A DNA stretch of 64,000 nt from Peromyscus leucopus (GCF_004664715.2 NC_051075.1:34182504-34246503), one strand, 5' to 3'; counted from the first letter of the stretch, positions 49,558-60,994 are shown. The notes: generated by a model not told the origin, from the sequence alone. Translations and numbers: made by a program.

Positions 49558-50047
49558 CATAATGAAAACGTCAGTGTTCGTAAGCATATCAATGTTAGAT
49601 CAAATATGATTCTTAATAAACACTGGGTTATATAGTCATTGATACCCAGACCAAAAAAATGGTGAACATCTAATTAGAATAACCATGGATGGACCTGATA
49701 TCTATCTTACAAGGCATGAAAGAATGCAAATATGATGTCCTCTCATTGAATTCCACAGAAATCAAGCCTGATTGTTTACAAGGGGCAATTTACAAGGTAT
49801 ATCCCATTTTCAAACTTCGGGCAATGAATTCTATCTCCTAAATGTGTATCTATATTTAAGTATGCCTGAGGTTGGGGATATAGTGTGAGTATGTAGTGTG
49901 TGAACTAGGGTGAGAAGGAAGGAGGAAAGAAAAGTAAGAGGCAGAGATTTAGAAAAGAATGTGATGGAAGGAGGAGGTAACAGAGGCGGAGGAAGGAATG
50001 AAGAAAGGACGAGGAGAGGAAGAGGAAAGAGAAACGGATCAAAAGCT
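49557..50047. other. Intron; purine-rich from about 49915
   Basis: 49915-50040 is a GGAGGAA/GAAAGA-rich purine tract. Nothing else is recognised. Confidence 0.6.
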
Positions 50048-50285
50048 GGAAAATCAGGTTGGTAGCACACTTGCTGTACAAGTGCGAGTGAGTTGGATAC
50101 CAGAACCTCTGTTATAAGCATTCAGCATGGTGGCACCTCTCATAATCACTTCACTGAGAAGGTGGAGACAGGCAGATCCTTAGGACTTGCTGGCAATCAG
50201 ACTAGCTACTCTCTGAGCTTCAGGCCCATGAGTCATGCTCTCTCAGAAATAACAAACACAAAACAAAAATATAAAGTTGACAAAA
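50048..50285 (+). repeat. tRNA-derived SINE (B2/B3/B4 superfamily), diverged
   Basis: 'tggaaaatcaggttggtagcacacttgctgtacaagtgcgagtgagttggataccagaacc' is a degraded tRNA head; 'ggtggagacaggcagatccttaggacttgctgg' and 'gctctctcagaaataac' follow the family middle. Confidence 0.7.
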
Positions 50286-50343
50286 ACAAGGTAGAAGGCA
50301 TGCCTGACAAACAATATCTGAATTGTTCTCTGCCCTTTATGTA

Positions 50344-50386
50344 TGTGTTCTCTGTCTCTGTCTCTGTCCCTCTGTTTCTGTCTCTG

Positions 50387-50418
<32 letters not shown>

Positions 50419-50456
50419 ACACACACACAAAAACTCTCTCTCTCACACACACACAA
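50344..50456. repeat. (CTCTGT)n-(CT)n-(CA)n compound microsatellite
   Basis: TCTGTC hexamer units, a CT run, then alternating CA and CT blocks. Confidence 0.95.
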
Positions 50457-51418
50457 CTGTCCAAGAAAATAATGTTTTGCCCAGACTCTGAGTGCTATCC
50501 AAGACATTTTTAAAATGGACATTTCAAGCCAAATCTTTCCAGCAGCAGATAAATGTCAATGTGTCTTTGCTGAACCAACTAATTTTCTTATCCAAACAAA
50601 CTTGCATCATGTATATAAAACACTAGAAGCAGAACTTTTTTTTAACAGGATGCTTTTAGGGGAAAAAAACATTACAAACTTTTCAAAGCAGGGTACTTGC
50701 TAAAGACAAAGGAAATATAAATTAAAATGAAGCACCTGTCATAAAATGGCATTGAAGAAAGATACAGTAATTTGCAGACAACAGGATGTTCTTATTCCTT
50801 TGTAAAATTTATTTTCTTCAGATAAATACAGAAAATATCTACACAGGGACAGATGTGGAGCCACAGTGAAGTCAGTTAAGCTGATTTCCAAAGCACTACA
50901 ACATATTTCTCTTTGTATTTATGTGGAGATTTGGTTACATTAAGAACGAACCTCACAGATTTTACTTAATAAGATCACATATTCATATTCTTCGAAAACA
51001 ATTAATTGGAAAATTTCAGAGTTCTGTGTGTGTGTGACATTTGTATGAGTTTATGGACTTAGGGTCCTACTCAGTAACCATCCTTATTCTAAATGAGAGT
51101 TAATCATAAAGCAAACAATGGGAAAGACTATGTTAAAATTATTTTATAAAAATAATTATGTTAAAAATAAACCATCAGGAATTTAAATCATGTCCTCTGC
51201 TCATGTGTTTTCTCTGTCCTGTACTCATTTTCTCTAGATGCCACATTCAGCAAAGACAAATGCACATAATTGTTTGTGCTGTTCAAGTAGATTTTTTACT
51301 CTTTTCTGTCATTATAACACATATATGAGTTATTTTCATACTAAAAATATATTGCAGAAAAATTTGATCCTCTTTCTTAATTTAAACATGTAGTATCATG
51401 GAGATTCCTGAAATCACT
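50457..51418. other. Intron, nothing recognised
   Basis: Plain AT-rich intron. Confidence 0.6.
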
Positions 51419-51425
51419 ACACACA

Positions 51426-51472
<47 letters not shown>

Positions 51473-51488
51473 TATTATTATTATTATT
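51419..51488. repeat. Compound (CA)n(TTA)n microsatellite
   Basis: About 50 bp of CA followed by about 18 bp of ATT/TTA units. Confidence 0.97.
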
Positions 51489-51737
51489 CACGCATTGAAT
51501 ATAAATCAGTTTTTTGGTAGCAATTTTTAAACTTGAGATTATTTAGAGATTATTTTGATATGCCCTTTACTTGCACAGAAAACAGTGGGGGAAGGGAGGG
51601 GAAGGGAGGGCAATGGTGGGTTGCATAACTAAGACGGGCACCACAAAACTATAGAATCCTCTGCAAAATCAGACTCTACCCCATACATTCCCATTTCCCC
51701 ATTCATGTATTCTGATTTTCTTATAGTCTTTCTCAGT

Positions 51738-52210
51738 TGTGGTGGTATTGTGTTCCCCAAAATATTGTGCAACCTAATAAACTTATCTGGGATCAGAGAA
51801 CAGAAAAGCCACAATATTAAACATAGAGAATAGGCAGTGGTAGCACATGCCTTTAATCCTAGCATTCCAGAGGCAGAAATCCATGTGTTCAAGGATACAG
51901 CCAAGCATGGTGACTCACACCTTTAATCCCAGGGAGTGATGGCAGAAAGCAAAAAGGTATATAAGGCATGAGGACCAGAAACTAGAAGCATTTGGCTGGT
52001 TAAGCTTTCAGGTTTCTAGCAGTAGTTCAGCTGAGTTTCATTATGGATGAGATCTCAAAGGCTTCCAGTTTGAGGAAACAGGACCAGCTGAGGAACTGGC
52101 AAGGTGAGGTGGCTGTGGCTTGTTCTGCTTCTCTGACCTTCCAGCATTCACCCCAATAACTGGCCCCAGGTTCGTTCTTATTAATAAGACTCCTTAAGAT
52201 TCCTGCTACA
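51738..52210 (+). mobile_element. Solo LTR with perfect 6-bp target duplication
   Basis: The 473-bp unit starts TGTGGTGGTATTGTGTTCC and ends AAGATTCCTGCTACA (TG...CA) and is flanked by identical hexamers ctcagt (51732-51737 and 52211-52216). It holds B1-derived modules in U3 (51835-51940), a TATATAAGG box at 51958-51966 and a U5-like end. It is homologous to the minus-strand LTR at 8298-8831. No internal viral sequence is present, so it is a solo LTR left by recombination. Antisense to MDGA2. I associate the type with cricetid 'mys'-like ERVs, from memory only. Confidence 0.92.
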
Positions 52211-52216
52211 CTCAGT

Positions 52217-54039
52217 GTATGCCCCAAAATGCACATGTGGTGCCTCACTTTTATTAGCGAAACTGCAGGTGAAAAATATGTGACCAATCAGCTGGACGTT
52301 TCAGACTGTACCAGGGAAGACATGGCATTTGATGCCATGATGGTATTAAAGAATGTGATCCATGGATGTGACGTAAATTATATTTATGACAAAAGATGAA
52401 AGGACAGAAGTATCGAGTTTGCACAGGACGATGAGCTAATGAGCCATTTACCTCCCTTACAACAGGAATGGTAGTCTTCACAAAAGATAGAAGGCATTGC
52501 CAGTTAAGAGGGTTGAGTAATAGGTAGTAATGGAGAATTATCAGAGAGAAAAAAAATAAATGCTTAAATTTTGCCTCTATGTTGTAGCTGTGTCCATCTA
52601 AGTCAAGCCAATCATATGTAGGAGTCGTTAGTCTTAGGATTACATGCAAAATTCCCTAACACAGTTTAAGAAAATCCTATCATTTGAAATTTAAAGTCCT
52701 AGTCCTCATGTAGGGATGAGCATTTGGTAGTAGTGGTGTAAAGGAAAAGAGAAGATGAGTGATAGAGAAAATTGTAGGGATTTCTTGCAGGAAATACAGT
52801 TTTAATGCTGAAACTGAAAGTTATAAGCAAGAAGTATGACTGTACTCAGAGAAGGCTTATAGGATATGAAATAGTGGATGTGATGACTGACTAAACTGAA
52901 CTAAAATACTTTTCAAGCATTACCATATTTAATTCATGCTAGTTCTGTTTGTTTGGTGAGTTGACTTTTTATCATCATGTCACACATGCAAAATATATTT
53001 TAGAGGAATGATGGGGAATATAAAAATGTATACATTAAATAACGTTTCCAACTCCAAATTTTGATAACCCAGTTTCAGTTTCACATGCCTATTTGGGGAT
53101 AAGGAAACTAGAGTGATGAGCATGAGCTTGGTGATAGCTGAGAAGGACCCTGGTAGGTGGAACATGAGTTCCTAGAAGAGTAAAAATAACTCAGGAGAGT
53201 TACTATGTTTTATTTTAGTTACATCAGATCTTAGAATTCATCAGGAAACTATCTTGACATTTTGCAGAAGCCAGCTGAATATCTCACATACACATTTTGG
53301 GGGTAGATCTGCACAGTGCCGATAAGCCTCTACATCGCCAAGGAAGAGAATGTGGTTCGGGAAACAGTAGGAACAAAATATGATGTGGACAGAGAAGGAA
53401 TAAATAGCAATCCAAGCATCACTATAGGATTAAAATAGAACCAGTATATAGTTTGCTGTCATGAAAGACATGGATGAAAGACTGAAGTAGCAAGAACAAG
53501 CGTTCATTCAACAAACAAGTCCTGTGAATGGAGCTAACACTGAGACATGTGGGGAGACGGGTGGATAATAAAGGGAATAGAAATGTTAAATACACAGTCA
53601 TGCTTGTGGGATTACACCATGTACATCTTCATGTATGTACAAATGTGGGTGATTGGCTGGCACATTTGCCCTTTAGGGTTTCATGTGAGCACCTGACATA
53701 AAATATAAAAAACATCACCTACTGAAATTACTCATATCTTTTAACTGAGCTATAATGCTCTCTATCAGTAACCTCTTGTTACACACTAGTAAGTTCTGGA
53801 GTGTAGATGAACTCATATTCTCAGACATTAAAAAATCAGGAAAATTTTAGCTAATAATGGACACAAAAAAGCTGAAACTGCACTCAGCAAGAGTGAGCAA
53901 TTGCGTCTGCAATGTCATGCAAATAAATAATAAGAAACTTCTGCCCATTTTTCTTACATGCTGTTCGATTCTCTACTTTGAAAATATTCTCTCTTTATTA
54001 ATTTGGTATAATTATCTCCCTATTCTAAGCATGCTACCC
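52217..54039. other. Intron, nothing recognised
   Basis: No gene, RNA or clear repeat seen in about 1.8 kb. Confidence 0.6.
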
Positions 54040-54200
54040 AAGCATGAAAGAGATGGTCAGCATGCAAAGGTGTTTGCAATCAAGCCTGATGACCTGTATT
54101 CAATTTCTGAGACCCCCATGGCAGGAGAGAACCAACTTTTATAAGTTGTCCTTTGACCTACAGACACCCACATTATATAATAAAAGCAATTAAAATCATC
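54040..54200 (+). repeat. tRNA-derived SINE (B2-like), diverged
   Basis: 'aagcatgaaagagatggtcag...aatcaagcctgatgacctgtattcaatttctgagacccccatggcaggagagaaccaacttttataagttgtcctttgacctac' follows a common rodent B2-like SINE variant, with an AT-rich tail. Confidence 0.8.
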
Positions 54201-55443
54201 TCTTACAATATAGATTTTTTTAAAGAAAACCAATTTGTACTTCAATCCCTAATAGAAAATATAAAAAAAAAACTCTACTTACTCATTTTCAAGATACATA
54301 TACAACTTTCGCTTTGAAAGTAGTTTTCACATTTGAAAGTAGAATCAAAGAGAAAGTAATTGTCACATTTAAAACTAGTATTAAGTTTCTAATTAAGGAA
54401 GAATTTCTTTAATCTTCACAATGCATGCTCAGTTTAAATCCAGATGTTTCAATTTTAAGAACTTTTGCTTTTGTTTACTACAATATTAAAGAGTTCAAGG
54501 AAGCACTCCTACACCAGAAAAAAAAAAAGAAATTTTTAAGGAGAATGAGAATGGATTGATGGGACAATGTAAAATATAGATTTTCCCATCCAAATATGTA
54601 GCCAAAAGACCTACAAGGAAGACTACAGACACAGCACTTTACAGACAGTTTCTATTCTAAAAGTGTGTTGAAAAAAATAACTTCATTAGAAACATACTTG
54701 TTAGTGCAGAAAATGAACATGTGACCAAATTGAAAACAACGTGAGATGGTGAAAAAACTGCCGAGGCTCCTTGACAGGTGAGATTGTAAATGAAATGAAA
54801 AGGATGAAGCGAGGAAAAGGCTCAAATCTTCTCCTACACATTAGAACTCCCTTCTGCAGGATTCAAGCACTGATGTCCGGATAACATGAGAAGAAAAGGA
54901 TGTCAGCCAGGACTCCTGATGTTTTTCCTGTGTTACCTTGCTTCTGGGGGAGGACGCTGCTGACACATGTTATCACAAAGCTTTGAACTTAGTGAAGTAA
55001 CTCTCCTAACTGGCAGGCCTCTTCAGAGGCTCTGGAAACGGTGCCTATGCAAGCATACCGGCTCCCACAGGAGGATATTTCACCAGTTTTCATCCCCTCT
55101 CCAGGTCTTCTGTCTTCTTGTACATGAGTCGTCACTAGTGCAGGGACTCTCGATCTAGGGTTCTTGTGTTCAATTAAGGAATGTTTGACCATAAGTGGAG
55201 CTATGTTTTATTGTCCTGGCATGGAAAGGGGTACACTCTTTCAGAATTTAAAGATTAGGAGTTAGGGATGCCTCCAAACACTACAATTAGCAGATTAGGA
55301 TCTCCTCTCCCAATAATTACAATCTGGCAGGAAAAGGCTGTTAGGGAAGTACAAGAATCTGTCACTTTTGCAGTATCCCCAACCTCTAAGCACAAGACTC
55401 AAGAAGATTCCTTCCCAAATCATGACAAAAATATTCCTTTTGC
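54201..55443. other. Intron, nothing recognised
   Basis: The part at 54840-55200 is GC-richer, without a recognisable pattern. Confidence 0.55.
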
Positions 55444-55546
55444 CGATGAGTAGTGGTGCATGCCTTTAATCACAGAACGAAGGAAGCGGAGACAGGTGGT
55501 TGTGAGTTCAAGGCCAGCATGGTCTATGGAGTGAGTTTCCTGTCTC
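55444..55546 (+). repeat. B1 SINE (left arm of an inverted pair)
   Basis: 'cgatgagtagtggtgcatgcctttaatcacagaacgaaggaagcggagacaggtggttgtgagttcaaggccagcatggtctatggagtgagtttcctgtctc' is a B1 with a small internal deletion. Confidence 0.93.
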
Positions 55547-55613
55547 AAAAAAAAAAAAAAAGAAAAGAAAAAGAAAGAAAGAAAGGAAGGAAGGAAGAAA
55601 AGAAAAGAAAAAA
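55547..55613. repeat. Poly-A and (GAAA)n/(GGAA)n tail
   Basis: Purine-only extension of the B1 tail. Confidence 0.95.
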
Positions 55614-55682
55614 TACACCAATGAAGAAACAAACAAAACCCAAAACAAACAAGGAAAAATTCCTTTTTTGTTGGTTCTCCAA

Positions 55683-55793
55683 ACAACAGGGTATCACTAT
55701 GTAGTTCTGGCTGACCTGGAACTCTCCATGTAGACAAGGCTGTTCTTGAACTTACAGAGACTTGAAATTAAAGGTGTGTGCCACCATGCCTGA
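55683..55793 (-). repeat. B1 SINE, antisense (right arm of an inverted pair)
   Basis: 'aacaacagggtatcactatgtagttctggctgacctggaactctccatgtagacaaggctgttcttgaacttacagaga...aaattaaaggtgtgtgccaccatgcctg' is a complemented B1 lacking part of the middle. Confidence 0.93.
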
Positions 55794-56048
55794 TCCCCTA
55801 TATTTTTTAAGTTTTCCTGGGAGATGGGGAGTTGGAAGGCCCAGTAGTAAACTGTATGCTCTCTCCTAGATTCTTGTGAGACAATGTTAAATTCAGCTAA
55901 AACAATCCTATGGTGGTGAAAATAGTTATAGCTAAAAAGAATTTTGGTATGTTAACCACAATTTGAAAAAAATGTGTATAATAAAATATAACCTAATATA
56001 ATATATACTACAAAATATCTACACCTGGTGTTAGATATTACAATGTGG

Positions 56049-56256
56049 ACTGGGGAGATGGTTCAGTGGTTAAGAGCACTTGTTCTTGCAGGAGACCCAG
56101 GTTCAACTACCAGCACCCACATGATCGGTTACATCTGGTTCTGTTACAGGAGATCCAGCGCCCTCCTCTGACCCCACGGGTCCAAGGCACACATCGGTGC
56201 ACAGACTTACATGAAATCAATCACTCATGCCCCTAAAATAAAATAAACAAATCTGC
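56049..56256 (+). repeat. B2/B3 SINE, nearly full length
   Basis: 'actggggagatggttcagtggttaagagcacttgttcttgcaggagacccaggttcaactaccagcacccacatgatcggttacatctggttctgttac' follows the consensus, with box A and box B still readable. It ends in an (AAAT)n-like tail. Confidence 0.95.
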
Positions 56257-58010
56257 ATTAAGCAACAGACTGTCAATGAAGATAACGCTCCTAAGAAAAC
56301 ATAAACTAAAATTCTATTGACCAGAACCCGCAGGTAGATGGAGCTCTCTGTAAGAGTATCGCCTGTTGCAGTCTGAGAATTTTCCATCTTTCTCTCATAA
56401 TATGATCCTTTGAGACCTCTTTTGATTGACTTACTATTCACTCATTGAGACACCTGTTTTGTTGTTGTTGTGTTTGTTTTTCTGTTGTTGTTGTTTTGTT
56501 TTGACCATGCTGGGACCAGCTCACAGTCTAAGTCATAGGTTTGTTCATGGGACATGTTATTGTTCACCTCTGTGATACATTTTAATGGCTTACTGTTACT
56601 ATATTTTTATTTTATAAGGCCTCTAAAAGTATTTAGTAATGCCTAAATTCTACATTTTGAAAGAGAGATCTTTTATATATTGAGAATGAATACAAAGAAA
56701 AAGAATTTTCATAGTTATATATGTTTGTGCTCATTTATTTGAGAATACATTTCCTAGAAATGAGAAAGAGAGAGAGCAGGTAGCAGAATGTCCCTAGAAA
56801 AGGAGACAATAAATGTTTCAGTTTATAAGCACTTAGTGTTTTTTGCCATACCCAAATGGTTCAGGAGGGAGGTCCTTTGCAGGTAAGTGATGCTGTGACC
56901 TCTGTTTGAATCCCATTCTGCACAATGGTGTTGGGCAGAAGTACTTTGCTAATTGGGCTGACGAAACCCAAATCTTGGCTGAGTTGAGATGTATTTTTAA
57001 TCATTCTGCTAAAACCAGCGCTTTCCTGTTCCAATTTTGTCAACATGCTTTAAGAAAGTGTGTTTAATTGATAGACTTTCCCTAAGCAATCTATGCCCGC
57101 ATCTACATTCAGACAGCAGCCGAGGCTGAAGCAGGGAAGGAAACTGCTCATTTTCTTCCCAGGAGCCATAGGCTGGATGATCTCATCTTTTCCCAAGCAA
57201 TGCTTAGTCTAAAGCACAGGCTTGGTGTTGCTCTGTTTAGAGATGTCCTGTAGAGAGGCAGAGTCCCTTAATGCTGCCTTGGATAGTTTCTAAGGTATCC
57301 ATTTATCCCTTACATAGTTATCAATGATGATCTATTCTCCAGAAGAATGAAGAAACCCAAAAAAGGGGAATCCGAGGCCAGTTTAGCCATAAATAAATTC
57401 ACTAAAAAAATCCTGAAAATGTAATCTGCATACATGGGAACTTAAATTTTCAAATACTTAGGAGTAAAGAAAATACATAAGCCAGTTAAACATAATATGT
57501 ATATTTATATATATGTTAACCTGAGATAATATTTCCATAAATCATTTATGCAGAGTTTAAATTGGATAGCATATTATAAGTGCAATTGTTTCCTTTTTGT
57601 AAACAAAAGGTCTTAGGGACAAGGAGGAGGCAATGGGAAGGCTGTGAGAAAATATAAATATTAATGTTTTCAAAATATTAACTTTGCCTCAGGGTTCACT
57701 TGATTAATGCTTCCAATAACTACTGAAAACAATGAAAGAGCTAATATAGCCATTTAATCCAAACAAAGGAATGCTGCACAATAAATGCAGAGTTCTCGTT
57801 AATAACCATTAACTTTAAAAATAGCAAAAATGAACACCGAATGTATTAATATCTTCCTAGGAAACTAAAAGCTTTTCTCAACCCACCTTCAGACAGAGTG
57901 TACTGTCAAGTGAGAAGAGAAAATTAAGAACTTATTATCAAACAGAGTTTGTCTCTAAACTGTTCTCTGGAATGGAAAACCTGATTATTGATCAATAAAT
58001 CAAAAATTTA
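56257..58010. other. Intron, nothing recognised
   Basis: 56460-56510 is a (GTT)n-like low-complexity tract. The rest shows no recognisable gene or repeat. Confidence 0.6.
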
Positions 58011-58011
58011 C

Positions 58012-58033
58012 ACATACACACACACACACACAC
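58012..58033. repeat. Short (CA)n microsatellite
   Basis: About 22 bp of CA. Confidence 0.95.
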
Positions 58034-58116
58034 GTATTATGATACTAAAGGTTATAAGCTATATGAAGACCCAAGTTCAATCCCCAACTTTGAGAATATC
58101 TCCCTATGTCTACATA

Positions 58117-58118
58117 CC

Positions 58119-58165
<47 letters not shown>
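58117..58165. repeat. (CA)n microsatellite
   Basis: About 48 bp of pure CA. The preceding 'gaagacccaagttcaatccccaac' is similar to the box B region of a tRNA-type SINE. Confidence 0.97.
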
Positions 58166-58168
<3 letters not shown>

Positions 58169-58681
58169 CTTGGCATGCAAACGTCTACAGTACAGTAGGA
58201 ATGGATAAATCTTTAAAAATAACAAAAGTGTTATAATCTGAACACGTGCCTCTCCACTCCAAGCATAGATGGAAATCTCATGGTTTCTGTGAGGCACTGG
58301 AAAATGGGATTTTTGGAGAGGGCTCTGTCGCATCAATAAGATTAGTGCCCTAATAAAACAGATGCCACAGAAATAGTGCTTTCAACCATGATACCACAAG
58401 TTACAAAACAGGTGCCCTCTATGAGGCAGGGAGAGGGACTTCACACTTGATCATGGATTTCACAGCTTCAGAAATGTTAAGAAATTTCTGATGTATAAGC
58501 TATCCAGCTTATAATATTTTTGTTATAGTAGCCTTACTAAGTTAAGAGTAGGAAATGGGATGAATAATCTGCAAGTAAGACAGCAGATTTTTAGCTTAAA
58601 ACTTTGCAGGGATTAAATGCTAAAAAAATGAGAATCATATTGATAATTATTTTCTCCATTCTCTTATTTGTGGTATGCACT
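58166..58681. other. Intron, nothing recognised
   Basis: No gene or clear repeat seen. Confidence 0.6.
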
Positions 58682-58687
58682 ATTGTT

Positions 58688-59005
58688 TGTAGTGGGTAGC
58701 CATTCCAGCTTGGATCTGGAAGTTCCAACCCCCATTGAGACTCTGGCAACTGTCACGCTTATGAGGCGAGGCCAGGGGAGGAGCCTGGAGACCCTAGAAC
58801 TGGATGGGCCAGCGCTCTCTCTGTGCGCTCTCTGTGCCGGGACGCTGAACGGTGAAGGTGGACTGTGCAGAGCTCCGGAGAACACCGCTGGACTGCAATA
58901 CACCTTCCCCAGACCCTGTGACCTATCTTTCACTTAATTTGTGAGTTACGCCATTAAATAAATGTCCTTTTAACTACGTGGAGTGGCCAATTAATTTCTC
59001 CAATA
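58688..59005 (+). mobile_element. LTR-like retroelement with 6-bp target duplication
   Basis: The 318-bp unit starts TGTAGTGGGTAGCC, is distinctly GC-rich in the middle (several CpGs survive), and carries 'cattaaataaatgtcc' (polyadenylation-type signal) near the end. Identical hexamers attgtt flank it at 58682-58687 and 59006-59011. Its last bases are CCAATA, consistent with a CA end altered by one change. A protein frame open on both strands here is fortuitous. Antisense to MDGA2. Family not named. Confidence 0.7.
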
Positions 59006-59029
59006 ATTGTTGTTATTTCTTAATATAGT

Positions 59030-59287
59030 TTGTGTGGTGATTTGAATAGGTATGGCCCCCAGAGACTCTTGTGCTTGAATGCTTAGGCCATAGGGAGTGG
59101 CACTTTAGGAGGTGTGGCCTTGTTGGAGTAGGTGTGGCTTTGTTAGAGGAAGTGTAACACTGTGGGGGTGGCATTTAAGGCCTCAGATGCTCAAGCTATG
59201 CCCAGTGTGGTACTATCTCCTTCTGCTGCCTGCAGGATCAAGATGTAGAACTCTCAGCTCCTTTTCCAGTACCATGTCTGGCTACAT
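59030..59287 (+). repeat. Rodent medium-reiteration repeat (RMER-like), truncated
   Basis: 'tgtggtgatttgaataggtatggcccccagag', 'ggaggtgtggccttgttggagtaggtgtgg', 'aggaagtgtaacactgtgggggtgg' and 'aggatcaagatgtagaactctcagctcc' are phrases of a very common rodent dispersed repeat. It breaks off at 'gtctggctacat' directly into L1 sequence. Confidence 0.75.
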
Positions 59288-60096
59288 ACTCTTAAAATTC
59301 ACATGGAAAGACAATATATCCTGAATAACCAAAGGAATGAAACCCAAGCAAAAAAACGGATGGATGGATTTCAATACTGGATCTCAAAGTACATTACATA
59401 GAGGCAAAGACAGCAGAAAATGTAAGCAAATGAAATAGAAAAGAGCACCAAAATAAATCCACTCAACTACCATTCATTAAAATTTGATGAAAATCTTTAA
59501 AACTTACAATGGAAAAGGACATCTTCTACAATAAGTGGTGGTATGATGTTGAGGAAACTGTATATCCATGTGCAGCATTAAACTAGAGTCATGTCTCATT
59601 CACTACACAAAGAAGTCAGCTTAAAATTTGTCAAAGATCTTAATTTAAAACCTGAAACATTGAAACTACTATGGAAAAAATACGGGGGAATAATTTCAAT
59701 ATATGGGCTTAACAAGACTTATTTTTTTTATAAAGGACTCCAATAGCAAAGGGAATAATTCCAATAGCCTGACAAATTTGTTATGTGACGTTTAAAAGTT
59801 TCTGCATAGTAAAGAAAACAACCAGCGAAGAAAACAGACACTCTGCAGAATGGAAGGAGACACAATGTTTGCCAAGGGAATGATCACTGCAATACAGAAA
59901 GAAATGAAAAAAAAAATCAAATACTCCAAATTCAAATCTTCCACTCAATACATGAGTTATTCAATTGAAGCTCTCAGAAGACAAAACATATTTTTAAAGT
60001 GTTCACCATCCTTAGATTTCAGAAAAATGCAATTTAAAACTATTTTATGATCTCATTTCACCTGGTCAGAATGGCTATCAGTAAAAAGACAAATGA
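59288..60096 (+). mobile_element. L1 ORF2 3' part (old, interrupted by B1)
   Basis: It follows the C-terminal part of L1 ORF2 ('ttaaaattcacatggaaagac', 'tcctgaataaccaaagg', 'caatagcaaagggaataattcc', 'tcacctggtcagaatggctatcagtaaaaagacaaatga'), with many stops and indels. It continues after the B1 at 60310. Antisense to MDGA2. Confidence 0.93.
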
Positions 60097-60309
60097 GACT
60101 GAGCATAGCAGTGCAATGCCTTAAATCCAAGCACCCAGGAGTCAGAGGCAGGAGGATCTCTGTGAGTTTGAGGTCAGCCTGATCTACATAGTGAGTCCCA
60201 GAACAGCCAGGGCTACAGTGCAAGACCTTGTCTTGAAAAATCAATCAATCAATCAATCAATCAAACAAACACAAAAAACAAACAAAACAATACAAACAAA
60301 CACATAAAA
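60097..60309 (+). repeat. B1 SINE inserted in the L1, with target duplication
   Basis: 'gactgagcatagcagtgcaatgccttaaatccaagcacccaggagtcagaggcaggaggatctctgtgagtttgaggtcagcctgatctacatagtgagtcccagaacagccagggc' is a full B1 with an (AATC)n and (AAAC)n tail. The heptamer caaatga flanks it (60090-60096 and 60310-60316), extending to an imperfect longer match. Confidence 0.95.
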
Positions 60310-60972
60310 CAAATGATAATAAATGCTGGAGAAGACTGAGGAAATGTAATTTAGTGTAGCCACCATAGAAATTGGTATGGAGATGTCTTAATCTGAAAAT
60401 AGAACTATCAAATGACCCACTTATGCTGCTTCCTGGATGTATACCCAAAGGTCTCAATTTCAATTTAATACAGAAAAAAAAGAAAGAAAAAATTTGGCAT
60501 GTTTCATTGATAAACAACTTGTAATTTATGAAATGGAACTAGCCTAGACTATCATCAATGAATGAGTAAAAAAATATGTGGCACATATATACAATGACAT
60601 TAAGTCTTAAGGAAAAATAAAATTATATAAAATTATTTAGAGGAAAATAATCCAGACTCAAAACTAAACCAAGGCAAACCAACCAAATAATGTGAGTCTT
60701 CCCTCTCTGTATATTCTAGACTTGATGTGTGTTTCTAGGTCATGAATTTGAGTGGGGTGATAAGAGGGGAAGAAATCTCTAGGGAGCAGTGAAGGGAAGG
60801 AAAAAAATAAAAAGAATATAATGAACACATTGACACACTCAGAGAGAAGCTACCGAGGGAGGGAGGATGGAGAAGATCCGTTAAGAGACGGGCGGGGAGA
60901 GGGACAAGGATGACTAAAAAACAGTCTGAATGAAGATGCTGTGATTAAACCAGTGTTTGCTATGAAAATTTA
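60310..60972 (+). mobile_element. L1 ORF2 end and 3' UTR (continuation)
   Basis: 'caaatgataataaatgctggagaagactgagg', 'gaactatcaaatgacccac', 'ctggatgtatacccaaagg' and 'gaaatggaactagcctagac' continue the ORF2 end; G/A-rich 3' UTR-like sequence follows to about 60970. Confidence 0.9.
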
Positions 60973-60994
60973 AAAAATAATAAAAACATAAATT

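Noticed and set aside
50093..50491. 132-codon open frame on the plus strand
   Set aside because: It crosses a degraded SINE and the (CTCTGT)n/(CA)n microsatellite; its Ser-Leu and His-Thr runs are repeat artefacts.
52254..52649. 131-codon open frame on the minus strand
   Set aside because: No recognisable domain, no supporting splice sites and no similarity I know; treated as chance.
58664..58937. 89-codon frames open on both strands
   Set aside because: They lie within the GC-rich LTR-like element at 58688-59005 and are explained by its composition.
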